Assembly: GCA_011009095.1 (NCBI GenBank)
Contig: VTPC01005804.1
Span: 1 to 64,000, forward strand
From: Ignelater luminosus
Taxonomy: Eukaryota > Arthropoda > Insecta > Coleoptera > Elateridae
Reading direction: 5' to 3'
DNA: 64,000 nucleotides
Shown: positions 10,961 through 23,399 of the stretch, in pieces
Numbering within the stretch: position 1 is the first letter of the stretch
Layout of the letters: each line of letters starts with the position of its first letter
Position numbers and translations under genes: made by a program
Notes under the pieces: model-generated
What the model was told of the DNA's origin: nothing
The model's database searches: none
The model's input: the letters and a program-made list of their open reading frames with translations, nothing else

Positions 10961-13900
10961 TCATTTTATTGTACTTCTAGTTTTTGTTTCATCTTGTAGC
11001 ATCTGAGTTCCACTGATGCCAAACTTATTCATTGTCTGCTTTCTAAAGTGTTCAATTTTTTAGGAGTATTGTTTATTTTATCTTTAAAACAATAATAGTC
11101 TTTCCAATTTAATAATCTGTATCAATACTTATGTTCATATTTATGCATCGTTTTGTTCTATGTCAGGATAGGAAACCACTATCTAGACTAATATCAGAAT
11201 CAAAAGATTGGTTGTGAGTTACAATTTCTTTCAACAGTGACGAGATTCTTTTCATTTCTATCTTGTAATCTCTCATAGTTTCTAATGTTTAATGTTTTGG
11301 TAACCTGGTCAAGATGGAGATTTGCAGATCACTTACTGAAGGTACACTCCAACTTTTCGAACAGTTAAAAGCACTACTATGAAAACATGCATCAATACAA
11401 ATCCTTTTCAGGTCAAACTTAAACATCTGAAAATCACTTTTAAATTTTGTACGACCACAAGACTTTCTATCTGTGTGAAAATTTACCCCTGTACGTTTTG
11501 TTTCCTTTTATCAATTTCCATTATAAGTTATACACAAGCCTCCCCGCTAGAACCTATCTCGGATGAAATTAGTGTTGAAATCTGATTCTAAATTTGGATA
11601 TAATGCAGTGTGTAAGAGTAGGTATTATTAGGATGACACGAAATATTTTTGGGCATTAACTAAGCATTTGTTTTCTCACTATCTTCATTACCCAAAAAGG
11701 GATCTCAAATAAAACATTTTGTAGCAAACACAAAATGACCTTCTAAATAGGTGTCAGATATTCTAAACTTAACAGCCTATGGTGACCACATCAACGAACT
11801 TATTGGACACTGAGACCTCTGATGTAACTCTTACAGGTTTAGCACTAGAACAAGCCCAAGAAGGTCAACTTTTTTGTTTAGTTTTAGTCCTGCGAGAGAG
11901 GGATCAAAATGGGGAGGATAAAAAATAAAAAAATATTTATCTTGATTTAGTTCCTTTACTGATTGAAGAAGATTGAGTGTCTCCAGCTATAGTAAAAATG
12001 ACAGAAACTCGCGTTACAATAAAATTCAAACAGTAAAACCAGAACTGTTAGTAAAAATTCAAGGATTGAATACTTTGAATATCTACAAACACCTACAGGT
12101 AGTAGATATCAAAAATTGATTACCAATTTTTTGGCTTTTGGCTAACTTTTAGCGTCAAGATCTAAAACTGTTTTTATGCTTTAAACTCAACTCTATCGAA
12201 AAAGTCTATTCTGTCTTAAGAAAATGTCACAATATTCTGCTGAGAACGGCAGCGTTGAATCAATGTGTGCGTTTGAGCTGACGTTATCAGCGAAAGGAGA
12301 CGGAGAAAAGGGTGAAGCGACCAAATTCACCGCCGGCAACATGCAGATTTCTGAAGTAGGATATCTCAGCTGTACGTTTTAAAAAAACAAACTGCGTTCT
12401 CCCAATTTTACTAACGAAACTATTCCTAGTGCCTGTACTATAAGGGTTAATAGGTAAATCATCATTTATCATTTAAAATCTTAAATTTTGTATTCTCTTT
12501 CTTTCCGTATTTGCACGTTTCTGACAAAAGCGACATGACTACTATTTTGATCTCAATCTGTGATGTATTTTACATTTTCATTAATGTTGTCAGCTTTTGT
12601 GTTCAATAATCATTTTGATCTATCGATCCTAAGTAGTCCTAATAACTAATATGGGGTACTCTTCTTTAGCATATTGCTCTTTGGTTTTTGTTGGAGCATT
12701 TATTTGTTTATTTTCAATTTTATTGCTCGATTTATTAATTAATAATTAATATTTTGTTCACTAACTCTCCTTTGGATTTTTACATTTATGTTAATAACTA
12801 GCTATTGCATTAACATTTCAAAGAAATAGTTAGTTTTGCTTGTTTAGTATCTTTATTAACACAAGCAAATACAAGCACATGCCTTCATTTACGAGTAAAC
12901 TTTGTTTTAGGTTTAAGCGAACACATACATCCCTGCTGTTGCTAGTTAGTTTAAAACTTTAAATAGGTTACACGTAATATAGTTTAGTTTAGTGCAAAAC
13001 TGTTGCATTATGACCTCTGACTGCAATAGAATCTGCGCAAATTCTGTTTATTTTGCAGTTGATTCCACTGAAATTGGCTTGAATTTTAAATTTTAACTTT
13101 GTTTTAAAATTTGATGCAGAAAGCAAAATCGTTCAGAAAAATCGGTTATCTTGTATATTGTAATTTAGAACATTTGAGTTACTGTTTCTTTTTGGCCACA
13201 GTTAAAAATCAATATTTCCTATTATGGAATTTTAAAGAATTACATTAAAGTTGGAGACGCTCATTTTCAGTTATTAAAGGATAATTCATTATCTTGAAAA
13301 TGTTTTCTCATTATACTTTCTTAGTTACTATTTTTTAAAAGCTCTAAAGTCGTATTTTTTGTATTTAACTTTTGACAACCTTTTGTTCGAGTGCTGTTAA
13401 AGACTAATGAAGTATGACATGAAAAAAGTAATTCCTTAAAGCAAATTTAAAAAAGAAAAAAGGAAATTCGATTTAATTATTTAAGCGAATACACACTTGA
13501 GAAATGTACACAGATTTCCTTTTTTACTAATGAACCTTGAAATACCTTCTTTTACATTATTATTGTAAGACAAACGCTTTTATAGTGTCGAATTTCCGTA
13601 AACAAAAATAACTTTTCAAGCGAAAAGTTGTTGAATGTTGAACTTTGTTTTACTCTCTTGAAATTCAAAGGCTGAAATATTAAAATAGCGTCTAAAAGTT
13701 AATGCGAAATTGAATTCTGTAAAACTTATACCTTGATATTCATCAAGTTTCGCTTTCAAAAGTTTAGTCGGAATTTTGAGGATCACAATTTTGGAGTAAT
13801 CAGAATCCTAGTTAGAACAACTAACCGAATTTCTCTAAATTAAGTTTGCTCTCTAGACTAGTATTTAGTAGAAAAATCCTAAATAAATAGATGTTTTGCC

Positions 13901-15798
13901 TTCAGGGTTCAACTAGGTTCGTTATCCTAAAACTACAAAATACAAATTGAAAGAAACTGAAATTAAAAAATTACACGTTTCATACGGTTGTGATTGTTAA
14001 ATCATGCGTTGGCTTTCAAGGTTTTTACCTTAAACTTGTAATATTTCCCATAGTTTCCCACATAAATTGTGAAATTTTTCACTTTCCATATTAAGCAACC
14101 TTAGCGGAAGACATTAACATTGACAATTAATCAAAATTACAGTTTATTATAGAGCAAACATTTATTTTCATCTCAAATATGCATTCGTGCTTCAAAGCGA
14201 ATAAAAAAATTGTATCGTGGAATTTGCTGACATTGTTCTATGAACTATTTTATTTTAAAACTATTTAAAGATGTAGGTGTGGCATTTCATTGAACTGCAT
14301 ACTGCAATTTAGAAAAATAGTGTAGAAGTAAGGTAATGAAATGGTATTATAGCCTTGCTCATTTAAATATTTAGTTTTTGTATTAAAACTTCAATAATCG
14401 CGTACGTTATGTGCATTAAGAACTGGTTTAATAAAGGTATTTCCTAGATTAAAGCCGTAATAAATTTGTAGTTTTTGCAAAATTTATTTTTACTGTTGTC
14501 ATATCTGTACACAAAGGACGTTGTGTATTTTATTGTTGTAAAGTCTACCTACATGTGAAAGGAAAACTATACAGTGTAATTCAATTTCTACTGTTTTCTT
14601 AAATTCTCGTAAATTGGTTTTTTATGCTCTTATTCAATTAATTCAATGCGCAAAACTTGCGATGTGACAGAAATCATTATTATGCCATTTCTATTATTTA
14701 TATTAGATATCTCACCAAATTAACAACTGAATAAAATTTGAAAAAAACTGCTGATATTTTCGAAACAGCTGTTTGTTTAATCATCAAGATTATTTTTCCG
14801 CATTCCTTATTTTACATTCTACCAAACTGACAACTGTAAATAAAAAAAGGAACGCCCAGTGTAGCAGGTCAAACTTCCTATGTAATAAGTTCAAATATTT
14901 GCATCAGCTCTACATTTAGTGAGAATGACTAAGATTTTTACAATAAACAAATATAAATAATAACAGTCGTGCCTTAAAAGTATAACACTACGTTAAAGTT
15001 CAACGTTGACTTGCATTGAATGAAACTGCACTTATAAGTGCAGGTACGCTTTGAAATTGTAACGCAGAATGAAAAGCGGAAACAATTTGAAGGTTACTAC
15101 CGCTCAGTAATGATATGCTATTATTTTGTAATAGGATAAAGCGATTATTTTTTATAAAAATGCATTGTTACCTAACATTATATTTTCTTGATTTCTGTAT
15201 TATAGAATTATTATGTTATATATAAAAGAATTTCCTTGGTTGACGTTACATTTAAAGAAGGTCGTTGGCTAGTTTATGAAAGTAAAGCTTTATTCTTCCT
15301 TTATTTCAACACTTAAAGGAAGTAAAAGAAATAAATTACAAGTTTGGCATATTTTATCATGAAAAGTAAACACAATATCTATAAAATAATGCCTAATATT
15401 GAAGCTATATAATCTTTAAAAGTCTTGCCACCAAATGTGTTTATTAATGTCTTTATTTAAAAAACTTTATGACGTGATGCTTTGAATTTCGTAAGGTCAT
15501 CTTTAGATACTACAATGTATAAAAAATACATAAAAATACATCTAGAGTTATCATACATCGTACAAAAAAAATTAAAATATTAATTAGTTACATCATTCAA
15601 ATTCGATATTCTTATTAAATAACTGTGCATTGCTTATGTTTTAGCTTTTAAAAGGAAAAGCCTTTCTAATAAGTATTCCAACAAATTGTCTGTCATCAAT
15701 CCAAGTATAGCTAAACTTTATTGCTTGTTGATCATTTTATAGATACTAAGATTAAGTAGGGCCAAAAAGGTCCAAATGCATAAAAAGTTGCATAAAGA
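10961..15798. other. Long AT-rich intergenic region, nothing recognised
   Basis: Almost 5 kb with no recognisable domain on either strand. Open frames are short and of low-complexity composition. Possible far-upstream acidic remnants of the piggyBac relic may extend to about 11200, but I cannot support them. Confidence 0.55.
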
Positions 15799-16030
15799 CT
15801 AGAAGAAACTCAATTTAAAAATCCTAAACATGGGCTTAAGATTGCATTTGATTCCGAAATTTGTACAGATTAACTCATTAGGACATGGGATTAAAAATAG
15901 AGCTTGCCATAGTATGGTACTTTCATCAATCGATATATCTTCCTCCAGTCTTCCGTGTTTTATAAAGTTTTTGTTTAACTTACTTATAAATACAATATTC
16001 GCCAAAATAAACAGAACCAAAATTTAGAGT
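15799..16030 (-). pseudogene. piggyBac-like transposase fragment with the first catalytic Asp
   Basis: The minus strand gives KLNKNFIKHGRLEEDISIDES, matching the stretch around the first catalytic Asp of piggyBac transposases. After a frameshift it continues as STIPYYGK, where intact relatives have MIPYFGR. Downstream the match fades. It may be the same broken copy as the acidic N-terminal fragment at 17060-17380, split by the plus-strand transposon relic at 16088. That link is inference from order and orientation. Confidence 0.6.
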
Positions 16031-16087
16031 GCCGTGGAATTACTCTCGCAATATGCCTTAATCATATTTGGCTTATTTGTCTTAAAA

Positions 16088-16640
16088 ATGGTTCTCACAA
16101 CTGAGGAAAGAGTGTTTATAGTAGAGCATTATTTCCGTTAATACGGAAATGGACGGGATTACGGCCCAAGTTTGAAACAAGTCTCAGAAAATTATCGACA
16201 AAAGTTTAACAAAGCAGCCTCCTGTAAAAGTGTAATGTTAGCAATTGTTGAGAAATTTCGTCACACTGGTAGTGTGTTGTGTCAGCGCAAGTGCTCGTCA
16301 GGCCGTCGAAGAACAGTTTTTACCAACAATAATCAAGGACGCGTTCTTAACCAGATCATACAGTCTCCACGTCGACTGTTCAAATCTATTGGTGGTTATT
16401 CTTACCGCATTCAAATTGGGCAACTAAACATTGCGGACAAACGTGCCAGAGAAGTTTGCTGTGGATGAGTGTTGAGCCTAGTGTACGAAGATTCCAATTT
16501 CTTGAGAAACGTATGGTTTACAGACGGAAGATCCGCCAGCAAATATTGGAAAGCTACGAAGAAAGATAATAACCTATTTTCAGCAACTGCAGCAACCACT
16601 CTTTATAAATGTGCTAGATAATCTGCAAAATCGTTATGAA
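16088..16640 (+). pseudogene. Mariner-like transposase relic with DUF4817-type N-terminal domain
   Basis: An ATG at 16088 begins MVLTTEERVFIVEHYFR, the usual start of insect transposases carrying a DUF4817-like helix-turn-helix. It is followed by an in-frame TAA and then YGNGRDYGPSLKQV. The frame stays open from 16172 to 16468 and includes EKFRHTGSVLCQRK and SGRRRTV, the hinge to the second helix-turn-helix. Frames then shift. At about 16490-16560 the sequence FLRNVWFTDGRSASKYW corresponds to the first catalytic Asp region (WFxD). The rest of the catalytic domain is missing. It is a truncated, inactivated copy, probably inserted into an older piggyBac relic. Confidence 0.8.
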
Positions 16641-17059
16641 GATCATTTAAATTACATAAATTAAAAAATAAATACAATTTTCATTTTGGGTACTGTTTAT
16701 TTTAGCGAATACAGTTGCAATTTGTAAAGTCTGTCGCCACTATGAAGTATCATTAAAGTGTACATTCCTGATTAGTGTTTCAAAACTGTTTTGTAATATT
16801 TTTGGCACATCATCATTACCATTCCAAAACATTGCTCATTAGGATACTTAGCACAGCCCGAAAGGAGCAAAGCACCCAATATAACAAAAAGTTCATCTAC
16901 TGTAAAATTAAAATTAATGTTTTTTTAGTTCTCTTTCAAGAATTGCGTTATCAAAGAATAACACAAAGAATTATACCGGATTTTCAGCATCTTGAGCTTC
17001 TTTCGAAGGTTTTCTAGGATTACAAGCAGTATTTACTAATATGGTCAGCGCTGTGTTTT

Positions 17060-17380
17060 CACTCCGATTTATTGTAATTTTTCCTTCTTTTTCTTTCAGG
17101 CGCTTGAGATGGTTTTAGAGCCTTTGCTAATTGTGCCAGTGGAATTAAATCATCTTTGTCAAAATCATTATCACTGCTTTTTTTTCTTCTAATTTCACAC
17201 TGCTCTTTTAATATTCTGCTAGATAAGTGATTTACATCTGCTTTATGCTCATCATTATACTTATCACTGTCTTCGCCAGTCTCACTGCCAAATTCTTCAT
17301 CGGAAAGTAAAATTTAAATATCTAGATCTCCATCGTCCTCTTCAAGACAATTTAGCAATTCATTTAATGACAGTCTATAA
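17060..17380 (-). pseudogene. piggyBac-like transposase, acidic N-terminal fragment
   Basis: On the minus strand this gives RLSLNELLNCLEEDDGDLDI, a stop, then an Asp/Glu/Ser-rich run (LLSDEEFGSETGEDSDKYND) and a basic segment. The arrangement of a short LSLNELL-like motif followed by an acidic tract is typical of N-termini of piggyBac transposases such as those related to PGBD4. It has the same orientation as the piece at 15799-16030. Confidence 0.5.
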
Positions 17381-18335
17381 ATGAGTTATAATTTTTAATA
17401 ATTTACTGTGTAAGTTTAGGGAAGAAGATTTGTACACATTAGGGCAGAACCAAAAACAAATTATAATATTAAAGCTATAAAGATGACTTAAAGACCCAAG
17501 CACTAAAAATATTATCCAATAAATGTCCACATAATAAAGTGTTAAAAGATAAGCTCTTCTTCTTCTTTCTTGTTCTATAAATTCAAAAACCATCTTAAGT
17601 TTGAAATCAGAACAAACAAAGTTACAAAATACAATAAAATATCTCAAACAAACTCTTTTAACTAACAATTTCACTTTAATAGAATCAGTTAAGGGTAATT
17701 GCAATGTAGTGGTAAAAAACTCAGACCACATTGAACAAGTAGAAAACTATTAAAAACAGAATATTATTAACTATCCCTTGTCTAGACGGATAGGTGCAGG
17801 TGTAACTATTTTTTTTGACATTTTTGGTTGATTTATGTTGAAGCTATCCGCCTAAGTGGTAGTAACATCTTAGAACTAATTATAATGAAGTCAGTTTATG
17901 GAGAAGCAAAGATTTTGCTGTTGACAGTAGTCGAGATTTAAACTATTAATGTCAAAACTGCATTACAACATGAATAGGTACAAGCGTACCTTCATATATT
18001 TATTTACACTAAAAATCGCTGTTGTATATAATGCTAGTGCATACTATATATTGCATGAAGAAAAGAAATATATTTAAATATACTCCCACGTTTTATTGAA
18101 AAAGGTCATATTTATATTACAGTTCACCGATATGACATTTAGTAATTGTTTCAGTGTGTTGATCACATATGAACCGACTACCAACACAACAAGATGTTCT
18201 GGTTGTTCGTTGTTTTTTCTATTGTAATCGGCATAAATGGCTAGAGCTAGAGCTTATGCTTTTTGATGCCTTGTGGTCGAGCAGCACTTGTCGATATTAA
18301 GGTATGGAACGAAAGTAAATGTATAAAATAACAAT
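17381..18335. other. Intergenic DNA, nothing recognised
   Basis: AT-rich. An open minus-strand frame at 17375-17731 (118 codons) is hydrophobic and Cys-containing but resembles no family I know and lacks a convincing context. Confidence 0.45.
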
Positions 18336-19440
18336 TTAGTTTTCATGAACAAAAATTTTCAATTCATTTCCAATTTTTTTATAACTTATTTTTACATTAA
18401 ATATGCAAAAAAAACAAAATTGATATAGAGCATTGGGGCCTTTTTCCTCAATTATTCTTAATTTCTGTTTTACACTTCGCAACATCTTCTGGACCGTCAA
18501 AATGTTAACTTTTTTGGAACAGTATTTAATTCTATTCACCAGCTGATCGTTAGTTTTAGGTCCTCACCTGTCTTTGTATACTTCTTTAGCCAAAAGTGCC
18601 CAGAATGTTCAATGGGATGAGCTGCTGGGATATTAGGTGGATTCGCCTTTTTTGGTATAAAATTGATGTTTTGCTTCTCCAGCCACTCAAGCATTTCCCG
18701 TGCGCAATGCAAGATCAGGCCAGAACAAGATTTAGTGTTTTGAGTATTATTTCTCGATATACGTATCCGTTTTTAGGGAAAATCATTTTGATGATTCACT
18801 GAAGAGGTTTGATATTCCCTTCTCGCATACGACAGTCCACACTAAAACTTCCGGTTCGAATTTTGTTTTCCGGATGTATTTAATGTCTTCTTGCGTGTCT
18901 TTAACATTATCTGTATAAAAACCATAGTTTTCATTTAACGTAGAAAAAGAAAAAGTAAAGTACTTTTCATCCTCCATCACCACATTTTACCCGAAGTAAG
19001 AAATTTTTAACGAAGTTATCGGCACTTTCCAGGGATATCAGCAAGTGGTTTTACTAAATACTTTGGCACTTCTACTCGTTTGCGGTATTGTAAGTTCATT
19101 TTTTTAAATTCTGAACGATAGTGGTGTGTGAAACATTCAACATTTTTGATAATCTTCGGGTACTTGCACCAATTTTGTCTTTTACAAGAAATTGTAACTT
19201 TTTCACCTCTTGCGGTCCGAATTTCGATAGAGGTCCTGTTTTCTTTACACTATTCGGCGGCTTATTATCCTCAAACCGTTTAACTATACAGTAAATTGTC
19301 TACCGTCCAATATTTTCGTTTAAAAATGCTTCACCACTTGCTTTTTATCTACCTGTCCGAGCATTTCATCAACCAGTTTACGTAACGTTTCTTGTTCTGA
19401 TGATTTTATAATGACGACAGATTCGTAACTAAGTGTTTTA
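18336..19440 (-). pseudogene. Tc1/mariner-superfamily transposase relic (DDE_3 type)
   Basis: Reading the minus strand from about 19430: TLRKLVDEMLGQVDKKQVVK, a helix-turn-helix region with RFEDNKPPNSVKKTGPLSKF, then GASTRRLSKMLNVSHTTI. A catalytic-core block at 18783-18983 has VMEDEKYFTFS and FEPEVLVWTVVCEKGIS. Further on come NPPNIPAAHPIEHSG (about 18600-18650) and a C-terminal block RIKYCSKKVNILTVQKML (18440-18540). The order and spacing are those of a full transposase, but several stops, a frameshift in the N-terminal third and damaged catalytic context make it inactive. Clade within Tc1/mariner not resolved. Ends not identified. Confidence 0.8.
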
Positions 19441-19511
19441 TTAACAATTAAGTTGTCAAAACAAATGCCTCGAAAATTTAGCAAGATCACGTATGTTTCA
19501 ACGGTGTTATT

Positions 19512-21135
19512 CTAAAGTGAATTTTGTCCATTTACTTTACTTACAACTTGTGGCGTCTGTGATGTTTTTTTGATCATAAGTATTGCCAAACTTCGTCCTA
19601 GTTTCCTATAAAAAATCTGACGGCCATATGAAGTCATTTTAGCCATTGGGTTCTTCTTTTTGTAAATAATATTACTTGCGAAGCATGCTCTGTCAATAAT
19701 GTTATAAAGCAGGTCAATTAGCCAGCGAAGTGCTGTACGATTTGTAGAATAATGCCTTAACATTTTATTCATGTTACCCACTCCACTTTTAGTAGAAATG
19801 TAGTAAATATTTATTTCTGGGTTTGTTTTTGGTCTAGAAACAGTATCGTTATTGTGCGTAGTGGATAATAAGATAACAGACTTGCCTTTGCTTGGAGCAT
19901 TCAAACATAGAATAGCTTTTCCATCTTTGCTAAACCCAAAAGTAGACGACAATTGTTCTCGTTTCCTGTTCGCCATCATTTGAGAAGGTAAGCATGTTTT
20001 ATTCTTTCTTTTGTGACAGGTCGAGACATAAAGAATTTATCCATTTTTACATTGCGTGCTGCATTTGGACACTGCTCAAAATTTGAAGTGGGACGTTGCA
20101 ATTCTTAGACGACGTAATTAAAAGGAGGATTTGTAACATTTTGTAATCGTTTTTGAATTAGCATGGTCTTCGTAAACGCATATACATGAGTCAATTAATT
20201 GTATAATTATAGAACCGCCAGATCTCGAATGACTTGCTCACCTTAATTACTTCTTGCCCTATAACTGGCTTACTGGTATATATTTGACCTGTAAGTGGGT
20301 AGGAGGCTTCAGCATCACATTTCCACCAAATTTTAATGCCATATCTTGCGAACTTTGTGTAAATCTTGGCCTCCTTTTGAAGGAAAAAGTTGTTCATCAA
20401 TAACTACATAACCGGATGGAACATAACGAGAGCGCAAATTTTCATTTAGCATAAGCCACATTTCTGTGATAGCCGTTGCCTTGTCCGTTAACAATCTCTG
20501 TTTTCTAGTTTCGTCAATGTCAAAACGAATAAATCGACTTATTTTGCAAAATCTGCTAATGGGTAAAGTGGATCAGCATTACTATTCTACAGTTCTCTCA
20601 CATGTTCCGAACCAGAACGGTACAGTATACCTGTATACATATATCCATATAATTCCTCTTCAGTAAGATTACGCCATTGTTTTTCTAGTTTTTGTAAATG
20701 TTCTTCGTTTTACTTCCCTTAGTCTTTTATGGGTTTTTTATTTGTCTGTCTAACTATAATCACACATTGCACCAGAGAGAATGTGTTTGTGAATTTTTTG
20801 CCTTAGAGTTTGTCTTGACGTTGCTGGTTGGCAATCTCAGACAGTTTTGTCTTTACCGCGTAAAACTTAAAAACCAAAGGTTCTACCTTCATCTATAGCG
20901 TTGTCGTCAGCATTATCGATTTCATTTTCATTATTTGATAAAGTAAGCTCAATTTGTACGTTTGAGTCAGTAAAAACATCGTCTACGTCTGATGCTTCAA
21001 AATCCACCTATAACAAACATATTGGGTCAGTGAGAAATATTACTTAAAAAAACAGAATGGTTCTACCTCGTTGTTGTTTGTGAAATTCTCTGGTGGTGGA
21101 ACCCATTCATCGTCAGAATAAATATCCCCCCCCCC
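19512..21135 (-). pseudogene. piggyBac-like transposase relic retaining an N-terminal intron (copy 3)
   Basis: Minus-strand pieces follow the piggyBac domain order. An N-terminal exon (about 21130-21067) reads SDDEWVPPPENFTNNNE and ends at a GT donor. After a short intron comes an acidic exon (about 21005-20880). TEEELYGYMYTGILYRSG lies near 20660, and RFDIDETRKQRLLTDKA to SGYVVIDEQLFPSKGG near 20530-20340, with the first catalytic Asp. KIWWKCDAEASYPLTGQIYT follows near 20310-20270. The C-terminal half at 19512-19979 includes QLSSTFGFSKDGKAILC, STKSGVGNMNKMLRHYSTN (Gly-Val-Asp changed to Gly-Val-Gly) and FYRKLGRSL. Stops and frameshifts separate the blocks. The loss of the Asp in the GVD position and the disruptions indicate a dead copy. 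Confidence 0.85.
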
Positions 21136-23399
21136 CAATCTTAATATGAAGGCGTATGGTGAAAATCTCAATCGCTACTATCCAACAAACTCTGCAGATA
21201 CGCTTGTTGCTGTTTGCAACTCAAACTATAAGTACGTAAAAATATAAAACTAATGGCTATAATTTATTGGTAAAATTCAGTTTTTATCGATTGTATTATA
21301 CTTCTTTAGATAATTATCTTACATTAGACAATACAATAATCCACCAATAAAACGTTAACGCTTTTCAAAAATGCAAAATCAACTAAAGTAAATATTTTTA
21401 ACACTAATGCAGACACTAATAAAGTTAGCACCGTCCAACAACAACTAAAGAAATTTAAGAGGATTATTTCGAGCATGCGCCATTGCTGTTACTTACGAAG
21501 GTACACGTCTACTTATCCGTGTATTTATACGTCTATTTATCTTCATGTACACAAAGGTTAAAGGTGATCCAAGAGATGCCTTTCAGAAACAAATTGGAAA
21601 AACGTTGATGAATTGTAAAGCCTTTTTAAACAATATCAGGTTCCAACAAATTGTGAGTTGTCAATCTAAATATTCCTAAACTTTATTGCATTCTGAAGAT
21701 TGGGTCACTTTTTTCTACCGTTCTATGTGTCATATTTATTTGTACTTTTAGTGTGTTCTAGTATTTTCCAGATAGTTTTCTCTCGTTGAAGGTTTTTTTT
21801 TTGATGATGATGAAATCCATACTGAGAGGTTGATTAATTTTTAATTGTAGTTTTTCTACATTTTTGAAATAAATTACTGTTGACGAACTCTTTATTTATT
21901 TATATTGAAGCAAGTGGGATGCAGGATATAATAATTTCCAAGGTTGAGTTTAGTTTTACTATGCTCGTTTAATCTTAGAATCTCGTTAGTAAATTTAGCT
22001 GGAGTTATGTCATCATAGTAAGGTTATATTTATTACTCTCAGATAATTTGAAGATATGTTGATTGATTTGACGTTGAGTTGAGTTAATTTTTCTTCTAGG
22101 TATTGGCATCAACTTTTTTATTTTCTTCGCTGTGGCTGTCAATTTTTCCTTATCTCCTGTTTCATCATCTTTTGGCAGATGTAGTTCAATTGACTGGAAG
22201 TTATTTATGTTGAATGATTTCACAGGTTGTTCCGAAGCGGCATTAAGCTTTAAGCTTTAAGTAAGTTGACAAACGTTTAGGACCATTCACAAAAATCATT
22301 ATCTCTAGCGCTTGCTTGAAACATTTTTCGTAGTACCACTTAAGGATCTGGTTCTGGTAAAAAACTCCACATGCTCAAAATCTCAAATTGATGTTCTTTT
22401 CCATTATTATCTTCACCTCCGTCAAGATTCTTTTGAAAGTTTTGAAAAACTAATTTTGGAAATGCATTTCTTATTAGTTAGTTTTTACTTTGCTAATATG
22501 GTTCGCAATCTTTTATTTAAAAAAAGGTAAAAACCAGCATGAAACAGTTGAAAGTAAGTCAAGTTGGGTGAAATTAGAACGAGTCTTGTACGACATCGTT
22601 TGCATGTTTGAGAATATGAGTTGAGAAATTGACTCTGATTAGCACGTTTGGGCCTTGGAAATTATTCAGATAGGACAATACTATCTTTGACTAACACTGA
22701 TCTATCGAATTAACCACTTTTCGTACGTAATAATAATATTATAAACGTTTATTGCCCAATAAATACAGGAAACTTAACAAATAAGTGTAAGAAACTTAAA
22801 ATAGTTGTTTGTGTAACCAGGCAAAAAAGTAGTGGATTTGTTGCCTCTGCTATGAATACAGCCAAGGTAGCAAGTTTGCATTATTCCTGTGTTAAACATA
22901 TAGGGCCGGTTTCACTTCTCTTCATTACATTGAAATATTCTCTAATTACCATGGCAACCGATTTTGTCCTTTATCTTTTTGTTAAGAGCAGGCAAAGCTA
23001 TTGTTGTTTAAATTTTGAAAGCTTCATTATTTAGTGAAAGGAGAGTAGAAACCGGATCATAATTTTTTATTGAATATGTGAGGTCACTAGATGCAAAAGC
23101 GTGTATATCACGTCCAACCAATTCCGAGATATTTGCTGAAAACGGTTTAGAGGTATGATAAGTAGAATTTTGTAAATAAGTTTTCATTGATCCTCCTCCC
23201 TCTGAACTAAAAACTGAAATATTGCCCAAATTTATTTTGTAAAATAACAAACATTTCAATTTAAAGGTTTCATATTTCAATTTTGCAACCAACACTACGT
23301 TTTTATGTACATTAGGTGATGAAAATATTTATATAATTTGGTTAATAAACAATTAATCATTCAATAATATTGGTTAATATAACAAATAGTAGGAACGCA
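21136..23399. other. Intergenic DNA, nothing firmly recognised
   Basis: AT-rich. A C-run at about 21126-21136 borders the relic. Minus-strand open frames at 22005-22223 (Lys-rich) and 23008-23295 have no recognised domain. The latter could be the far C-terminal end of the relic immediately to the right, but I cannot show that. Confidence 0.45.
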
